A stretch of DNA of 64,000 bases from Flavobacterium sp. (GTDB lineage Bacteria > Bacteroidota > Bacteroidia > Flavobacteriales > Flavobacteriaceae), in the NCBI RefSeq assembly GCF_027484205.1, contig NZ_JAIXUB010000013.1, positions 124,001 through 188,000 of the forward strand, written 5' to 3'. Position 1 is the first letter of the stretch. Every line of letters starts with the position of its first letter. Positions 49,592 to 59,686 of this stretch are shown here, one piece after another. Both the position numbers and the translations under genes were made by a program. Under the pieces are notes generated by a model. It ran no database searches and was not told the origin of the DNA. It saw only the letters and a program-made list of their open reading frames with translations.

Positions 49592-50059
49592 TTACTGAAT
49601 ATTTTCAGCTCTAAATTCACCTTCAGTAACAGTGTAGGTTGCACCTTCATTTGTTCCTACGAATGAGAAAGTTCCTTTAATAACATCAGCATTAACTTGA
49701 GTTATAGTTACAGTTCCTGATTCATTATCTGAAGCTGCTTCTGTTTCAAAATCAGAATAACTTGCTCCATAAGCATCAACATTTGATGGTTCATCAGTAA
49801 TAGAATAAGTTCCTGTTGCAACATCTAAAGGAAAGTATAATGTCAAAGATTTTCCGTTTGTTGTAAATCCTGTTAACGATTTACTTAAAGAATTGATAAC
49901 TTCAGGATCAGAAACTTCTACTAAAGTTCCGTTAATTTTATATTTCAAATAAAATGTATCTGAACTACTTCCACCATCACCATCAGAGCTACAATTAACT
50001 AATAGAGAACTTGTTAATACTAAGACTAATAAAACCGTTAATTTTTTTAATGCTTTCAT
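49592..50059 (-). CDS. Hypothetical lipoprotein
   Basis: 155 aa, lipobox LLVNCSSDGDGGSS. Confidence 0.75.
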   Translation of the reverse strand: MKALKKLTVLLVLVLTSSLLVNCSSDGDGGSSSDTFYLKYKINGTLVEVSDPEVINSLSKSLTGFTTNGKSLTLYFPLDVATGTYSITDEPSNVDAYGASYSDFETEAASDNESGTVTITQVNADVIKGTFSFVGTNEGATYTVTEGEFRAENIQ

Positions 50060-50208
50060 AATTTGCTTTTTGTTTAAATTTTAGGTGGCAAATATATTCT
50101 TACCATTTTTAATAATCATAAAAAAATGCTAAACTTTAACATTTTACAAAATAATTTACAAAATCATCGTTTTATATATAGTAAATTGCACCAAAATTAA
50201 ATGCCATT

Positions 50209-51792
50209 ATGGATAAAATTAAAATACTTTGGGTGGACGACGAAATTGATTTGTTAAAACCTCACATCCTATTTTTAGAAAAGAAAAATTATGAAGTTAC
50301 CACCTGTAATAATGGTCGTGATGCTGTAGATATTTTTGCCGAAAACAATTTTGATATTGTTTTTCTAGATGAAAATATGCCCGGAATGAGTGGTTTAGAA
50401 ACACTTTCAGAAATAAAAGAAAAAAAATCTTCAACGCCAGTAATCATGATTACAAAAAGTGAAGAAGAATATATAATGGAGGAAGCAATTGGCTCTAAAA
50501 TTGCCGATTATCTTATCAAACCAGTAAATCCAAATCAGATTTTATTGAGTTTGAAAAAGAATTTAGACCATTCAAGATTAGTATCCGAGAAAACAACTTT
50601 AGATTATCAGAAAGAGTTTAGAAAAATTGCAATGGAAATGGCAATGGTAAATTCCTATGAAGATTGGATTGAACTTTATAAAAAACTATTATTTTGGGAA
50701 TTAGAACTTGAAAATATTGAAGATTCTAATTTAATTGATATTCTTGAATCTCAAAAAGTGGAAGCTAACTCGCAATTTGGTAAGTTTATAGAACGAAATT
50801 ATGAAGATTGGTTCGAACCAAAAGCAGAAACCCGAGGCAAAGCCGAACAGAGCAAAGCTAAACCAATTCAATCCCACACACTTTTCAGAGAATTAGTTGT
50901 TCCTGAATTGGTAAAAAAAGATAAGCCAGTTCTTTTTGTAGTTATCGATAATCTTCGCTACGATCAATGGAAAGCGATGGAAAGTACTGTAAATAATTAT
51001 TACAAACTTGAGAAGGAAACACCTTATTTTGCAATGCTTCCTACAGCTACACAATATGCAAGAAATGCCATATTTTCGGGATTAACACCTTTAGAAATGG
51101 AAAAACAATTTCCGCAATATTGGAAAAATGATATTGAAGATGGCGGAAAAAACTTGTATGAAGCCGAATTTTTAACAGCTCATTTAAAACGTTTGGGATT
51201 AAATCTAAAACAAGATTATTTTAAAATTACAAATCTCGCTGGTGGAAAAAAATTGGCTGATAATTTTAGAAGCTTAAAAGACAATGATTTGGTGACTGTA
51301 GTTTACAATTTTGTTGATATGCTGTCACACGCAAAAACTGAAATGGATGTTGTAAAAGAATTAGCATCAGATGATAAAGCGTATCGTTCCTTAACTTTAA
51401 GTTGGTTTAAAAATTCACCGCTTTTAGAGATTATTCAACAAGCGCAAAAACTTGGTTTTAAATTAATTATAACCACAGACCACGGAACAATAAATGTAAA
51501 AAATCCTTCAAAAGTTATTGGAGATAAAAACACAAGTTTAAATCTTAGATACAAAACGGGAAGAAGTTTAACCTATGAAGATAAAGATGTTTATGTTGTA
51601 AAAGACCCGAAGAAAATTGGACTTCCTGCTATAAATATGAGTAGTTCTTTTATCTTTGCAAAAAATGATTATTTCTTGGCTTATGTCAATAATTATAATC
51701 ATTATGTGAGTTATTACAGAAATACCTATCAACACGGAGGAATATCTTTAGAAGAGGTTATTGTACCTTTTTTGGTTTTTAATCCGAGGTAA
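50209..51792 (+). CDS. porX: PorX-type response regulator with PglZ domain
   Basis: Receiver (ILWVDDEIDLLKPH, IVFLDENMPG) fused to PglZ/alkaline-phosphatase domain (VVIDNLRYDQWKAM, ITTDHGT). Confidence 0.93.
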   Translation: MDKIKILWVDDEIDLLKPHILFLEKKNYEVTTCNNGRDAVDIFAENNFDIVFLDENMPGMSGLETLSEIKEKKSSTPVIMITKSEEEYIMEEAIGSKIADYLIKPVNPNQILLSLKKNLDHSRLVSEKTTLDYQKEFRKIAMEMAMVNSYEDWIELYKKLLFWELELENIEDSNLIDILESQKVEANSQFGKFIERNYEDWFEPKAETRGKAEQSKAKPIQSHTLFRELVVPELVKKDKPVLFVVIDNLRYDQWKAMESTVNNYYKLEKETPYFAMLPTATQYARNAIFSGLTPLEMEKQFPQYWKNDIEDGGKNLYEAEFLTAHLKRLGLNLKQDYFKITNLAGGKKLADNFRSLKDNDLVTVVYNFVDMLSHAKTEMDVVKELASDDKAYRSLTLSWFKNSPLLEIIQQAQKLGFKLIITTDHGTINVKNPSKVIGDKNTSLNLRYKTGRSLTYEDKDVYVVKDPKKIGLPAINMSSSFIFAKNDYFLAYVNNYNHYVSYYRNTYQHGGISLEEVIVPFLVFNPR

Positions 51793-51797
51793 AATTC

Positions 51798-51878
51798 AGT
51801 TGGAAGATGGAAGCTAGAAGAAGTAAGTTATTTTCATTAATCATCAACTTCTAACTACCATCTTCCATCTTCAAACTT
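51798..51878. repeat. Heptad-word hairpin (word ATGGAAG)
   Basis: CAGTTGGAAGATGGAAGCTAGAAG ... CTTCTAACTACCATCTTCCATCTTCAAACTT. Confidence 0.8.
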
Positions 51879-51884
51879 AAAAAC

Positions 51885-52295
51885 ATGGAGATACTATTTT
51901 CACTAGACGAAATTGATATTGTTGCAAAAAAAATTCTTTCAGAAAATCCAAAAAAAGTAATTCTTTTTAATGGTGCAATGGGAGTTGGAAAAACAACTTT
52001 AATAAAATCATTGGCTAAAAATCTTGGCGTAAATAATGCTACAAGCAGCCCAACCTTTTCTTTAGTTAATGAATACCAAATAACTGCTAATCAATATATT
52101 TATCATTTTGACGTTTACCGTTTAAAGAAAGAATCTGAAGCACTAGATATTGGAATTGATGAATATTTATATTCTGGAAATTGGTGTTTCATAGAATGGG
52201 CAGAGAATATTCCAAATCTAATTCCAGAGGAACATTCTGTTGTTTCAATTGAATTACTTCCAGATGGCAAACGACGTTTAATTCTTAATTTATAA
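51885..52295 (+). CDS. tsaE: tRNA threonylcarbamoyladenosine biosynthesis ATPase
   Basis: FNGAMGVGKTTLIKSLAKNLGV, SSPTFSLVNEY, HFDVYRL, WAENI. Confidence 0.95.
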   Translation: MEILFSLDEIDIVAKKILSENPKKVILFNGAMGVGKTTLIKSLAKNLGVNNATSSPTFSLVNEYQITANQYIYHFDVYRLKKESEALDIGIDEYLYSGNWCFIEWAENIPNLIPEEHSVVSIELLPDGKRRLILNL

Positions 52296-52345
52296 TTATT
52301 AATTAAGAATTTTTATGTAATTTGTGCCAATATTCATTTGTAACT

Positions 52346-53539
52346 ATGCCACTTACACCATTTACAAAACAACAACTACTTCCTCAAGAAGAAAAGCTTG
52401 AAATTGCTCGCCATAAAAGCGAATTGTTTATTGGAATTCCGAAAGAAACAAGCTATCAAGAGCGAAGAATATGCCTTACGCCAGATGCTGTTCACTCCTT
52501 GACAGCTCATGGTCATCGTATTTTAATCGAAGCTGGAGCTGGAGAAAGTTCGAGTTACTCAGATAAAGAATATAGTGATAATGGTGCTGAAATCACAAAT
52601 GACACTAAAAAAGTATTGTCTTGTCCAATGCTTCTTAAAGTAGAACCACCAACAATGGCAGAAATTGAAATGATGAATCCAAATTCGATTATCATTTCGG
52701 CTATTCAATTAAAAACCAGAAAAAAAGAATATTTTGAAGCGCTTACTAAAAAGAAAATCACTGCTTTAGCTTTTGAATATATAAAAGATGAAGATGGTTC
52801 TTATCCAGCTGTAAAATCTCTTAGTGAAATTGCAGGAACGGCTTCGATACTCATTGCGGCTGAATTAATGATTAACAATCAATTTGGTAAAGGATTGTTA
52901 TTTGGAAATATAACAGGAGTTCCTCCAACAGATGTTGTAATAATTGGTGCTGGAACTGTGGGCGAATTTGCGGCAAAAACCGCAGTTGGATTAGGAGCAA
53001 ATGTGAAAATATTTGATAATTCTATTACAAAATTACGCCGATTACAAAACAATTTGAGTCAACGTGTATCAACTTCGACGATTCAACCTAAAGCACTTTT
53101 AAAAGCATTACGTCGTTGCGATGTTGCCATTGGAGCAATGCGAGGAAAAGACAGATGCCCAATTGTAGTGACAGAAACAATGGTAGAACACATGAAAAAA
53201 GGTGCTGTTATTGTTGATGTTAGTATCGATACTGGAGGTTGTTTTGAAACTTCAGAAATAACCACACATGAAAAACCTACCTTTATTAAAAATGATGTAG
53301 TACATTATTGTGTTCCTAATATACCATCTAGATATTCAAAGACGGCATCACTTTCTATCAGCAACATCATTACTCCTTATTTACTACAAATTGCTGAAGA
53401 TGGCGGAATTGAGAGTTCCATTCGATGCAACAAAGGATTGAAAAACGGAGTATATCTCTATCACGGAATCTTAACAAACAAAGCCATTGGTGATTGGTTT
53501 AATTTACCAGATAGCGATATCAATTTAATAGTTTTTTAA
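52346..53539 (+). CDS. ald: Alanine dehydrogenase
   Basis: IGIPKETSYQERRICLTPDAV, VVIIGAGTVGEFAAKTA; start chosen at MPLTPFTKQQ. Confidence 0.9.
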   Translation: MPLTPFTKQQLLPQEEKLEIARHKSELFIGIPKETSYQERRICLTPDAVHSLTAHGHRILIEAGAGESSSYSDKEYSDNGAEITNDTKKVLSCPMLLKVEPPTMAEIEMMNPNSIIISAIQLKTRKKEYFEALTKKKITALAFEYIKDEDGSYPAVKSLSEIAGTASILIAAELMINNQFGKGLLFGNITGVPPTDVVIIGAGTVGEFAAKTAVGLGANVKIFDNSITKLRRLQNNLSQRVSTSTIQPKALLKALRRCDVAIGAMRGKDRCPIVVTETMVEHMKKGAVIVDVSIDTGGCFETSEITTHEKPTFIKNDVVHYCVPNIPSRYSKTASLSISNIITPYLLQIAEDGGIESSIRCNKGLKNGVYLYHGILTNKAIGDWFNLPDSDINLIVF

Positions 53540-53597
53540 ATCATCAAATTTGTAAATATTCTAATCTTTAGATTACCTTTGCAAAAAAAATTACAAT

Positions 53598-53975
53598 ATG
53601 AAGTTTTATCAGAGGTTAGCCTACTATATGGTTGGTTTAGTTATGGGTGGATTTGTTGTAGCACTGGTTTTTTCAGGGAAAGACACACGTTGTAATTATT
53701 TCCCAAACGCAAGAGTTTTAAACGATTTACGTAACAAACCTTTTAATTATAGTATCGAAGCTTCAAGAAAACTTTCTGAAGATTGGATTGACACTATTGA
53801 TATAAAAAACACCTTGACTTATGGTGATGTTGATTTTGATAGAAGTAATATTTCTTATCAAAAAGGTAAACTATATGTAATTGAAGGTCAAACTACAAAA
53901 AAAGATACCATCACTTTAAGAGTAATCAATTATCCTAGCAAAGCGGTTTTAGAAGATATTATTAGAAAAAAATAA
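53598..53975 (+). CDS. DUF4258 domain protein
   Basis: N-terminal TM, KDTRCNYFPNARVLNDLRNKPFNYS. Confidence 0.7.
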   Translation: MKFYQRLAYYMVGLVMGGFVVALVFSGKDTRCNYFPNARVLNDLRNKPFNYSIEASRKLSEDWIDTIDIKNTLTYGDVDFDRSNISYQKGKLYVIEGQTTKKDTITLRVINYPSKAVLEDIIRKK

Positions 53976-54007
53976 AAAAATCCTGAGTTAGTAGCTCAGG
54001 ATTTTTT
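53975..54007. terminator. Bidirectional terminator
   Basis: AAAAAATCCTGAG-TTAGTAG-CTCAGGATTTTTT. Confidence 0.9.
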
Positions 54008-54019
54008 GCTTTATAATTA

Positions 54020-55189
54020 TTATTTATTTTTTCTTCGTTCTCTTTCTGTTTTCAGAAGATTCAATTCACGACTAGTTTGTCCTGCTACTGAAGTATTTTC
54101 TTCTGCACGACGAATTAAATAAGGCATCACATCACGAACTGGACCAAATGGTAGATATTTAGCAACATTATATCCATGAGAAGCTAAATTATAACTAATA
54201 TTATCACTCATTCCATATAATTGTCCAAACCAAATGCGTTGGTCTTTAATTTCTATATTGTTGTTTTTCAACATTTCCATCAATTTATATGAGCTTTCTT
54301 CATTATGAGTTCCGGCGAAGATAGCCATTCTGTCAATATGTTGCATCATATAATCAACAGCAATATTGTAGTTATCATCTGTAGCTTGTTTTGACGCGCA
54401 AATTGGTGTTGGATAACCATTTTCCTCTGCGCGTTTATGTTCTTTTTCCATGTATGCACCACGAACTAACTTCATACCAATATAAAAACCATCTCTCTTT
54501 GCTCTTTCATGCAATGCTTTTAGGTAATCCATTCTATCCCAACGATACATTTGTAAAGTATTGAAAACAATTACTTTGTCTTTGTTGTATTTGCGCATCA
54601 TGTCTTCAACTAAATCATCCGCAGCATCTTGCATCCAACTTTCTTCAGCATCAATTAATAAAGCTACATCTTTGCTATGAGCAGTTTTACATATAATTTC
54701 GAAACGCTCTTTTACTTTATTCCATTCAGCTTGTTCTTCCTCAGAAAGTGGTTGCTTCTCTCCTACTTTAGTATATAAATCTAATCTACCTAAACCTGTA
54801 GGTTTGAAAACTGCAAAAGGAATTGCCTGACGTTCTTTTGCAAACTCAACTGTTTTTAAAGTCATTTCTAAAGCCGCATCGAATTGAGCTTCTTCTTCTT
54901 TCCCTTCAACAGAATAATCCAATACAGATGAAACACCTTTTGTGTACATTTTATCAACTACAGAAAGACAATCCATTTCATTAACACCACCACAAAAGTG
55001 ATCAAAAACAGTAGCACGAATTAATCCGTCAACTGGTAAATGAGCTTTTAGTGCAAAATTTGTTACCGCTGTTCCAATTCTAACAAGTGGTTCACTTGCA
55101 ATCATTTTGAAAAGAAAATATGCTCTATCTAATTCTGTATCGCTTTTTAAAGCAAAAGCAACTTCTGTATTGTTAAAAATTTTGTCCAT
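54020..55189 (-). CDS. Proline dehydrogenase
   Basis: TIM-barrel motifs KLVRGAYMEKEHKRA and FGQLYGMSDNISYNLA; start chosen at MDKIFNNTEV. Confidence 0.93.
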   Translation of the reverse strand: MDKIFNNTEVAFALKSDTELDRAYFLFKMIASEPLVRIGTAVTNFALKAHLPVDGLIRATVFDHFCGGVNEMDCLSVVDKMYTKGVSSVLDYSVEGKEEEAQFDAALEMTLKTVEFAKERQAIPFAVFKPTGLGRLDLYTKVGEKQPLSEEEQAEWNKVKERFEIICKTAHSKDVALLIDAEESWMQDAADDLVEDMMRKYNKDKVIVFNTLQMYRWDRMDYLKALHERAKRDGFYIGMKLVRGAYMEKEHKRAEENGYPTPICASKQATDDNYNIAVDYMMQHIDRMAIFAGTHNEESSYKLMEMLKNNNIEIKDQRIWFGQLYGMSDNISYNLASHGYNVAKYLPFGPVRDVMPYLIRRAEENTSVAGQTSRELNLLKTERERRKNK

Positions 55190-55286
55190 TTGTTTGTTAA
55201 TAAGAAAACTAACTATCAATTTTACAATTGACGAATTAGTAATTATAGATAATGATTGTACAAATATAATTAGAATTTGATAATTT

Positions 55287-56714
55287 TTATTTAGAATTAG
55301 CTATTCTTTTTATCATTCCGTTAAAAATGAAAAAATGAAATGGTAGCATACTGTACCAATATAATCGTCCAAAAAGTCCTCTAGGTCTAAAAGTGGCAAT
55401 TTGATGTAAATAATTATTTTCGTCAATTCTAAATTCGAGCCAAGCTTCGCCTGGAACTTTCATTTCTGCAAAAAGCAATAATCGTTTATTTTCTTTGTCG
55501 GCTAGTAAAACTCTCCAAAAATCTAGTGAATCTCCATTGTCTAAATGCGTTGGACTTGTTCTTCCTCTTCGTAATCCAACTCCGCCAAAAAGTTTATCAA
55601 TAAATCCTCGCAATTGCCACATCCAATTTCCATAATACCAACCTTTTTGACCTCCAATTGACCAAATATTTTCTAAAACTTGTTTAGAATTTAAAATTTT
55701 AATTTTTTTACTGTCTTTCAAACATCCAAAATTGGGTATCTGAATATAATTTGTCAAATTACCTTTTAAGCCACTACTTGTTAAACTATCTTTCCAACTT
55801 GAGATAACTAAATTTTGTTCAATTTTTTGAAATGCTAATTTTATTGCATCAACGTATGAAATGGATTTTATTTTCAATAATTTTTGAAGTCGATTATCCT
55901 TACAAATAACTTCAACTTTCATACTATCAACTAAATTCATAGCTAATTTATAAGAAGTTGAAGTAACAAAATACAACCAATATGATGATAGTTTTGGAGT
56001 CATGACTGGAATAGTAATTATCGCTAATTTAATGCCACGAGTTTTAGCATATAATTGCATCATTTGCTTATAAGTAATCACATTTGGACCACCAATATCA
56101 AACGATTCGTTAAAACAATCTTCTCGATTTTGAACTCCAATCAAGTATTTTATCACATCACGAATAGCAATTGGTTGCGTTTTTGTTAAAACCCATTTTG
56201 GAGTAATCATAATAGGTAATTTTTCACACAAATCACGAATAATTTCAAAAGAAGAGCTTCCTGAACCAACAATGATTCCAGCCTTAAGAACTGTTAAATT
56301 TGGTTTACCTCCATATAATATTTTTTCAACATTATTACGTGAAAGCATGTGTTTTGATAATTTTGGATCGTTAACAATACCACTTAAATAAATAACTTGC
56401 TTTATATTCATATGCTCAGAATACAAATTGAAATTTTGAGCCGTTTTAGCTTCCATTAAATCAAATGTTTCCGTCGAACTCGACATAGAATGAATTAAAA
56501 AATAGGCAATATCAATTTCCGTGGGACAATTATCAAGGTTAATATCGTCAAGAAAATCTACTTCCCAAATAGTTATTAATGAAAGTGTTTCTTTATCTAA
56601 ACCCAATCGCATTTTGTCTCTAACGGCACAAACTACTTCATGACCTTGATTGAGTAGTTCTGGAAGTAATCTTCGACCTACGTATCCGTTTGCTCCTGTT
56701 AGTAAAACTTTCAT
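55287..56714 (-). CDS. SDR-family oxidoreductase with C-terminal DUF2867
   Basis: LLTGANGYVGRRLLPELL; C-terminal GDSLDFWRVLLADKENKRLLLFAEMKVPGEAWLEF. Confidence 0.88.
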   Translation of the reverse strand: MKVLLTGANGYVGRRLLPELLNQGHEVVCAVRDKMRLGLDKETLSLITIWEVDFLDDINLDNCPTEIDIAYFLIHSMSSSTETFDLMEAKTAQNFNLYSEHMNIKQVIYLSGIVNDPKLSKHMLSRNNVEKILYGGKPNLTVLKAGIIVGSGSSSFEIIRDLCEKLPIMITPKWVLTKTQPIAIRDVIKYLIGVQNREDCFNESFDIGGPNVITYKQMMQLYAKTRGIKLAIITIPVMTPKLSSYWLYFVTSTSYKLAMNLVDSMKVEVICKDNRLQKLLKIKSISYVDAIKLAFQKIEQNLVISSWKDSLTSSGLKGNLTNYIQIPNFGCLKDSKKIKILNSKQVLENIWSIGGQKGWYYGNWMWQLRGFIDKLFGGVGLRRGRTSPTHLDNGDSLDFWRVLLADKENKRLLLFAEMKVPGEAWLEFRIDENNYLHQIATFRPRGLFGRLYWYSMLPFHFFIFNGMIKRIANSK

Positions 56715-56735
56715 TTTTAATTATTTATAAATTAA

Positions 56736-58028
56736 TTAACCCTTCAACCATAAATTTCGATATTTTTTATCTTTATCATAATCAGTTGCTTGTTTATCAA
56801 TATTGAAATAACGATTTCCTCTTGGATCGTTTCCAACTCCTGCTAAATATGCCCAATTTCCCCAATTGCTACACACATCATAATCAATAAGTTGCTGTTC
56901 AAAATAAGCTGCGCCATAACGCCAATCGAGTTTTAAATCATTGCACAAATAACTAGCAACATTTTGACGACCACGATTGCTCATAAATCCAGTAAGTTTC
57001 AATTCAATCATGTTTGCATCAACAAAATCTACTCCAGTTTCTCCATCAATCCATTGTTGTAATTGATGCGAATTATGTTTATTAACTTCAATACCTTTGT
57101 TTTGAATTCCTGCTAATTGAAAAAAATTGGCATTGTGCTTTTTCATCATAAACCTAAAATAATCACGCCACAACAACTCAAAAACCAACCAATAAGTAGA
57201 TTCATTAGCTCCAAATTGTTGCTCATATTTTTTTAATTCGTCGTGAATAAATCTTGGCGAAATACAACCTAAAGCCAACCAAGCAGAAAACTTTGAAGAA
57301 TAATCAGCACCAAACAATCCGTTTCGCGTTTCTTTATATTTTGAAATGCATTTAGTTTCAAAAAAATAGTGATTTAATCTGGCTATTGCTTCCGTTTCTC
57401 CACCTTTAAAAGTTAAGACAGATCGTGAATCAATTGGTTCAAAACTCAATTCTAAATCTTCAAGTGTTGGTAATTTTAAAGATTCAATTTCTGGAGATTT
57501 AATTTCTTTTGGTTCTTCAAATGAATCTCTAATTAAGGCATCTTTTTCGGTTTTCTTTCTAAAACTAGTAAATACATCTGGAATGTCTTTTATTGAAAAA
57601 GGTAAATCCTCAGCATGATATAACGTACTTGTGCTGAATGTTTTAAGCTCACATTTCAATTTAAACAGTTCCTCTTGAACTTTAGCTTCGGTTTGCTTTT
57701 CTTCATACGACACTTCACGTTTAGCAAAGACTTTAGATACTTTATATTGCTGGGCAATTTTTGGGATTTCAACTTCTGGTTTTCCTTTTAAAATCAATAA
57801 TCCTGAACCAATCTCTCTTAAATTTTTATCTAAATCCGATAATGATTCTAATAAAAATTGTGCTCTAAAATTTCCCATTTTTTTAAATCCAAATTCATTG
57901 GTAACAAATTCAGCATCATCAAAACAATACACCGGAATAATTTCATCACTTTGGGCTATGGCTTTGATAAGTGTTTCATTGTCGTGTAATCGCAAATCGG
58001 TTTTAAACCAAACTATTGAGGTTTTCAT
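56736..58028 (-). CDS. Cryptochrome DASH-type photolyase family protein
   Basis: IVWFKTDLRLHDNE, ELLWRDYFRFM, C-terminal GVGNDPRGNRYFNIDKQATDYD. Confidence 0.92.
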   Translation of the reverse strand: MKTSIVWFKTDLRLHDNETLIKAIAQSDEIIPVYCFDDAEFVTNEFGFKKMGNFRAQFLLESLSDLDKNLREIGSGLLILKGKPEVEIPKIAQQYKVSKVFAKREVSYEEKQTEAKVQEELFKLKCELKTFSTSTLYHAEDLPFSIKDIPDVFTSFRKKTEKDALIRDSFEEPKEIKSPEIESLKLPTLEDLELSFEPIDSRSVLTFKGGETEAIARLNHYFFETKCISKYKETRNGLFGADYSSKFSAWLALGCISPRFIHDELKKYEQQFGANESTYWLVFELLWRDYFRFMMKKHNANFFQLAGIQNKGIEVNKHNSHQLQQWIDGETGVDFVDANMIELKLTGFMSNRGRQNVASYLCNDLKLDWRYGAAYFEQQLIDYDVCSNWGNWAYLAGVGNDPRGNRYFNIDKQATDYDKDKKYRNLWLKG

Positions 58029-58046
58029 ATATTTATTTTATTTCAG

Positions 58047-58084
58047 GTTTCAAGTTTATAGTTTTACAGTTTTAAACTTGGAAC
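58047..58084. repeat. Heptad-word hairpin (word GTTTCAA)
   Basis: GTTTCAAGTTTA ... TAAACTTGGAAC, 12-bp stem with one mismatch. Confidence 0.7.
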
Positions 58085-58092
58085 AAATAGTT

Positions 58093-59628
58093 TTACAATT
58101 CATTTATGTTTTTCAAACAATAATCAGCTTGTTGCAAAATAGCTGTTTTATCTTCGGGTTTCATTTTTCGCCATACATTATACATCATGCCTATTCGAGG
58201 ATTTTTCCCTAATTTATCTTCATTTCTATCATAAAAATTCCAATACAAACTATTGAAAGGACATGATTTTTCGCCTGTTTTCAATGCTTTTTTATAAAAA
58301 CAAGTGCCACAATAATGACTCATTTTATCAATATAACTGGCTGAACTTACATAAGGTTTTGTTCCTACAATTCCGCCATCGGCAAACTGACTCATTCCTC
58401 GCGTATTCGTAATTTCAACCCATTCAAAGGCATCAATGTAAATTCCTAAATACCATGCATCTACTTCATCAGGATGAATTCCTGCTAAAAGCGCAAAATT
58501 TCCTGTAACCATAAGTCGCTGAATATGATGCGCGTAAGCAAAGTTCAACGATTGTTTAATTGCATCTTTTAGGCAATTCATTTTTGTATTTCCTGACCAA
58601 AACCAATCGGGTAATTTTTCTTGATTATTGAAATAATTCATACTGGCATACTCAGGCATTTTGTTCCAATAAATTCCACGCATGTACTCGCGCCAACCTA
58701 TAATTTGACGAACAAAACCTTCTAATTGATGAAATTCGATTTCGTTTGGACGCTTTTGCCATTCCTTAATAGCCGAATTAATAACTTCTTGTGGTGAGAT
58801 CATTTTGACATTCATTGAAAATGAAATTCTTGAATGATAAATGGACCATTCATTTGGCATCATTGCATCTTGATAGCTTCCAAAAAGTGATAAACATTCG
58901 GACACAAAAAATTCCAATAATTGAAGTGATTGTTCTCTGTTTATTGGCCAAACAAAATTTTTAGCATCAATAGTTCCAATGGTTTTTACATCGGTTTTTG
59001 TAATTTCATTATAAATTTCGGAAACATCATTACAGAAAACAAATGGTAAAATTGGTTTATGATTTTTAGGCAATTTTTGTCGGTTTTCAGCATCATAATT
59101 CCATTGTCCAGTTAATGGTTTGTCACCTTCCATTAAGACGTTATGTTTTTTTCGCATGGCTCGATAAAAACTTTCCATCAAGAAAGTTTTTTTTCCATTA
59201 AAGAATTCACCCAATTCATTTCTTGTAGAAAAAAAATGCTCTGAATCAACAACTGTACTTGAAATTGAAATAGAAGAACAAAGGTTTTTTAAATCCAAAT
59301 CAACTCGATATTCATCGGGTAATTGGTATTCAAAATGAGTGAAATTATATTTTGAAATTAAATGTTTAACATTTTTATCAAATGAATTTAAGTTATTGTC
59401 ATCATTCAAATGAATATATATAACCTTATGATTATTAGATAATAAATCATTTTTAAAATTTTGCATTGCAGCAAAAATTCCAACTACTTTTTGAATATGA
59501 TGTTTAGCATAATCCGTTTCAGAACGAATTTCCATCATCACATAAGTAATGGAATCATCAACAGTTTTAAACCAAGAATGATTGCTATTTAATTGATCAC
59601 CTAGAATTAATCGTAACGTTTTTGACAT
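58093..59628 (-). CDS. FeS-BCP-type photolyase-related protein
   Basis: LRLILGDQLNSNHSWF, cysteine cluster HYCGTCFYKKALKTGEKSCPFNSLYW; start chosen at MSKTLRL. Confidence 0.92.
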   Translation of the reverse strand: MSKTLRLILGDQLNSNHSWFKTVDDSITYVMMEIRSETDYAKHHIQKVVGIFAAMQNFKNDLLSNNHKVIYIHLNDDNNLNSFDKNVKHLISKYNFTHFEYQLPDEYRVDLDLKNLCSSISISSTVVDSEHFFSTRNELGEFFNGKKTFLMESFYRAMRKKHNVLMEGDKPLTGQWNYDAENRQKLPKNHKPILPFVFCNDVSEIYNEITKTDVKTIGTIDAKNFVWPINREQSLQLLEFFVSECLSLFGSYQDAMMPNEWSIYHSRISFSMNVKMISPQEVINSAIKEWQKRPNEIEFHQLEGFVRQIIGWREYMRGIYWNKMPEYASMNYFNNQEKLPDWFWSGNTKMNCLKDAIKQSLNFAYAHHIQRLMVTGNFALLAGIHPDEVDAWYLGIYIDAFEWVEITNTRGMSQFADGGIVGTKPYVSSASYIDKMSHYCGTCFYKKALKTGEKSCPFNSLYWNFYDRNEDKLGKNPRIGMMYNVWRKMKPEDKTAILQQADYCLKNINEL

Positions 59629-59642
59629 TTGTACTTTTATTT

Positions 59643-59684
59643 GCAACTGATTCACTGATTAATATTTATAATCTGTGAATTTGC
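59643..59684. repeat. Word hairpin (word CTGATTCA)
   Basis: GCAACTGATTCACTGATT ... AATCTGTGAATTTGC. Confidence 0.6.
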
Positions 59685-59686
59685 GG

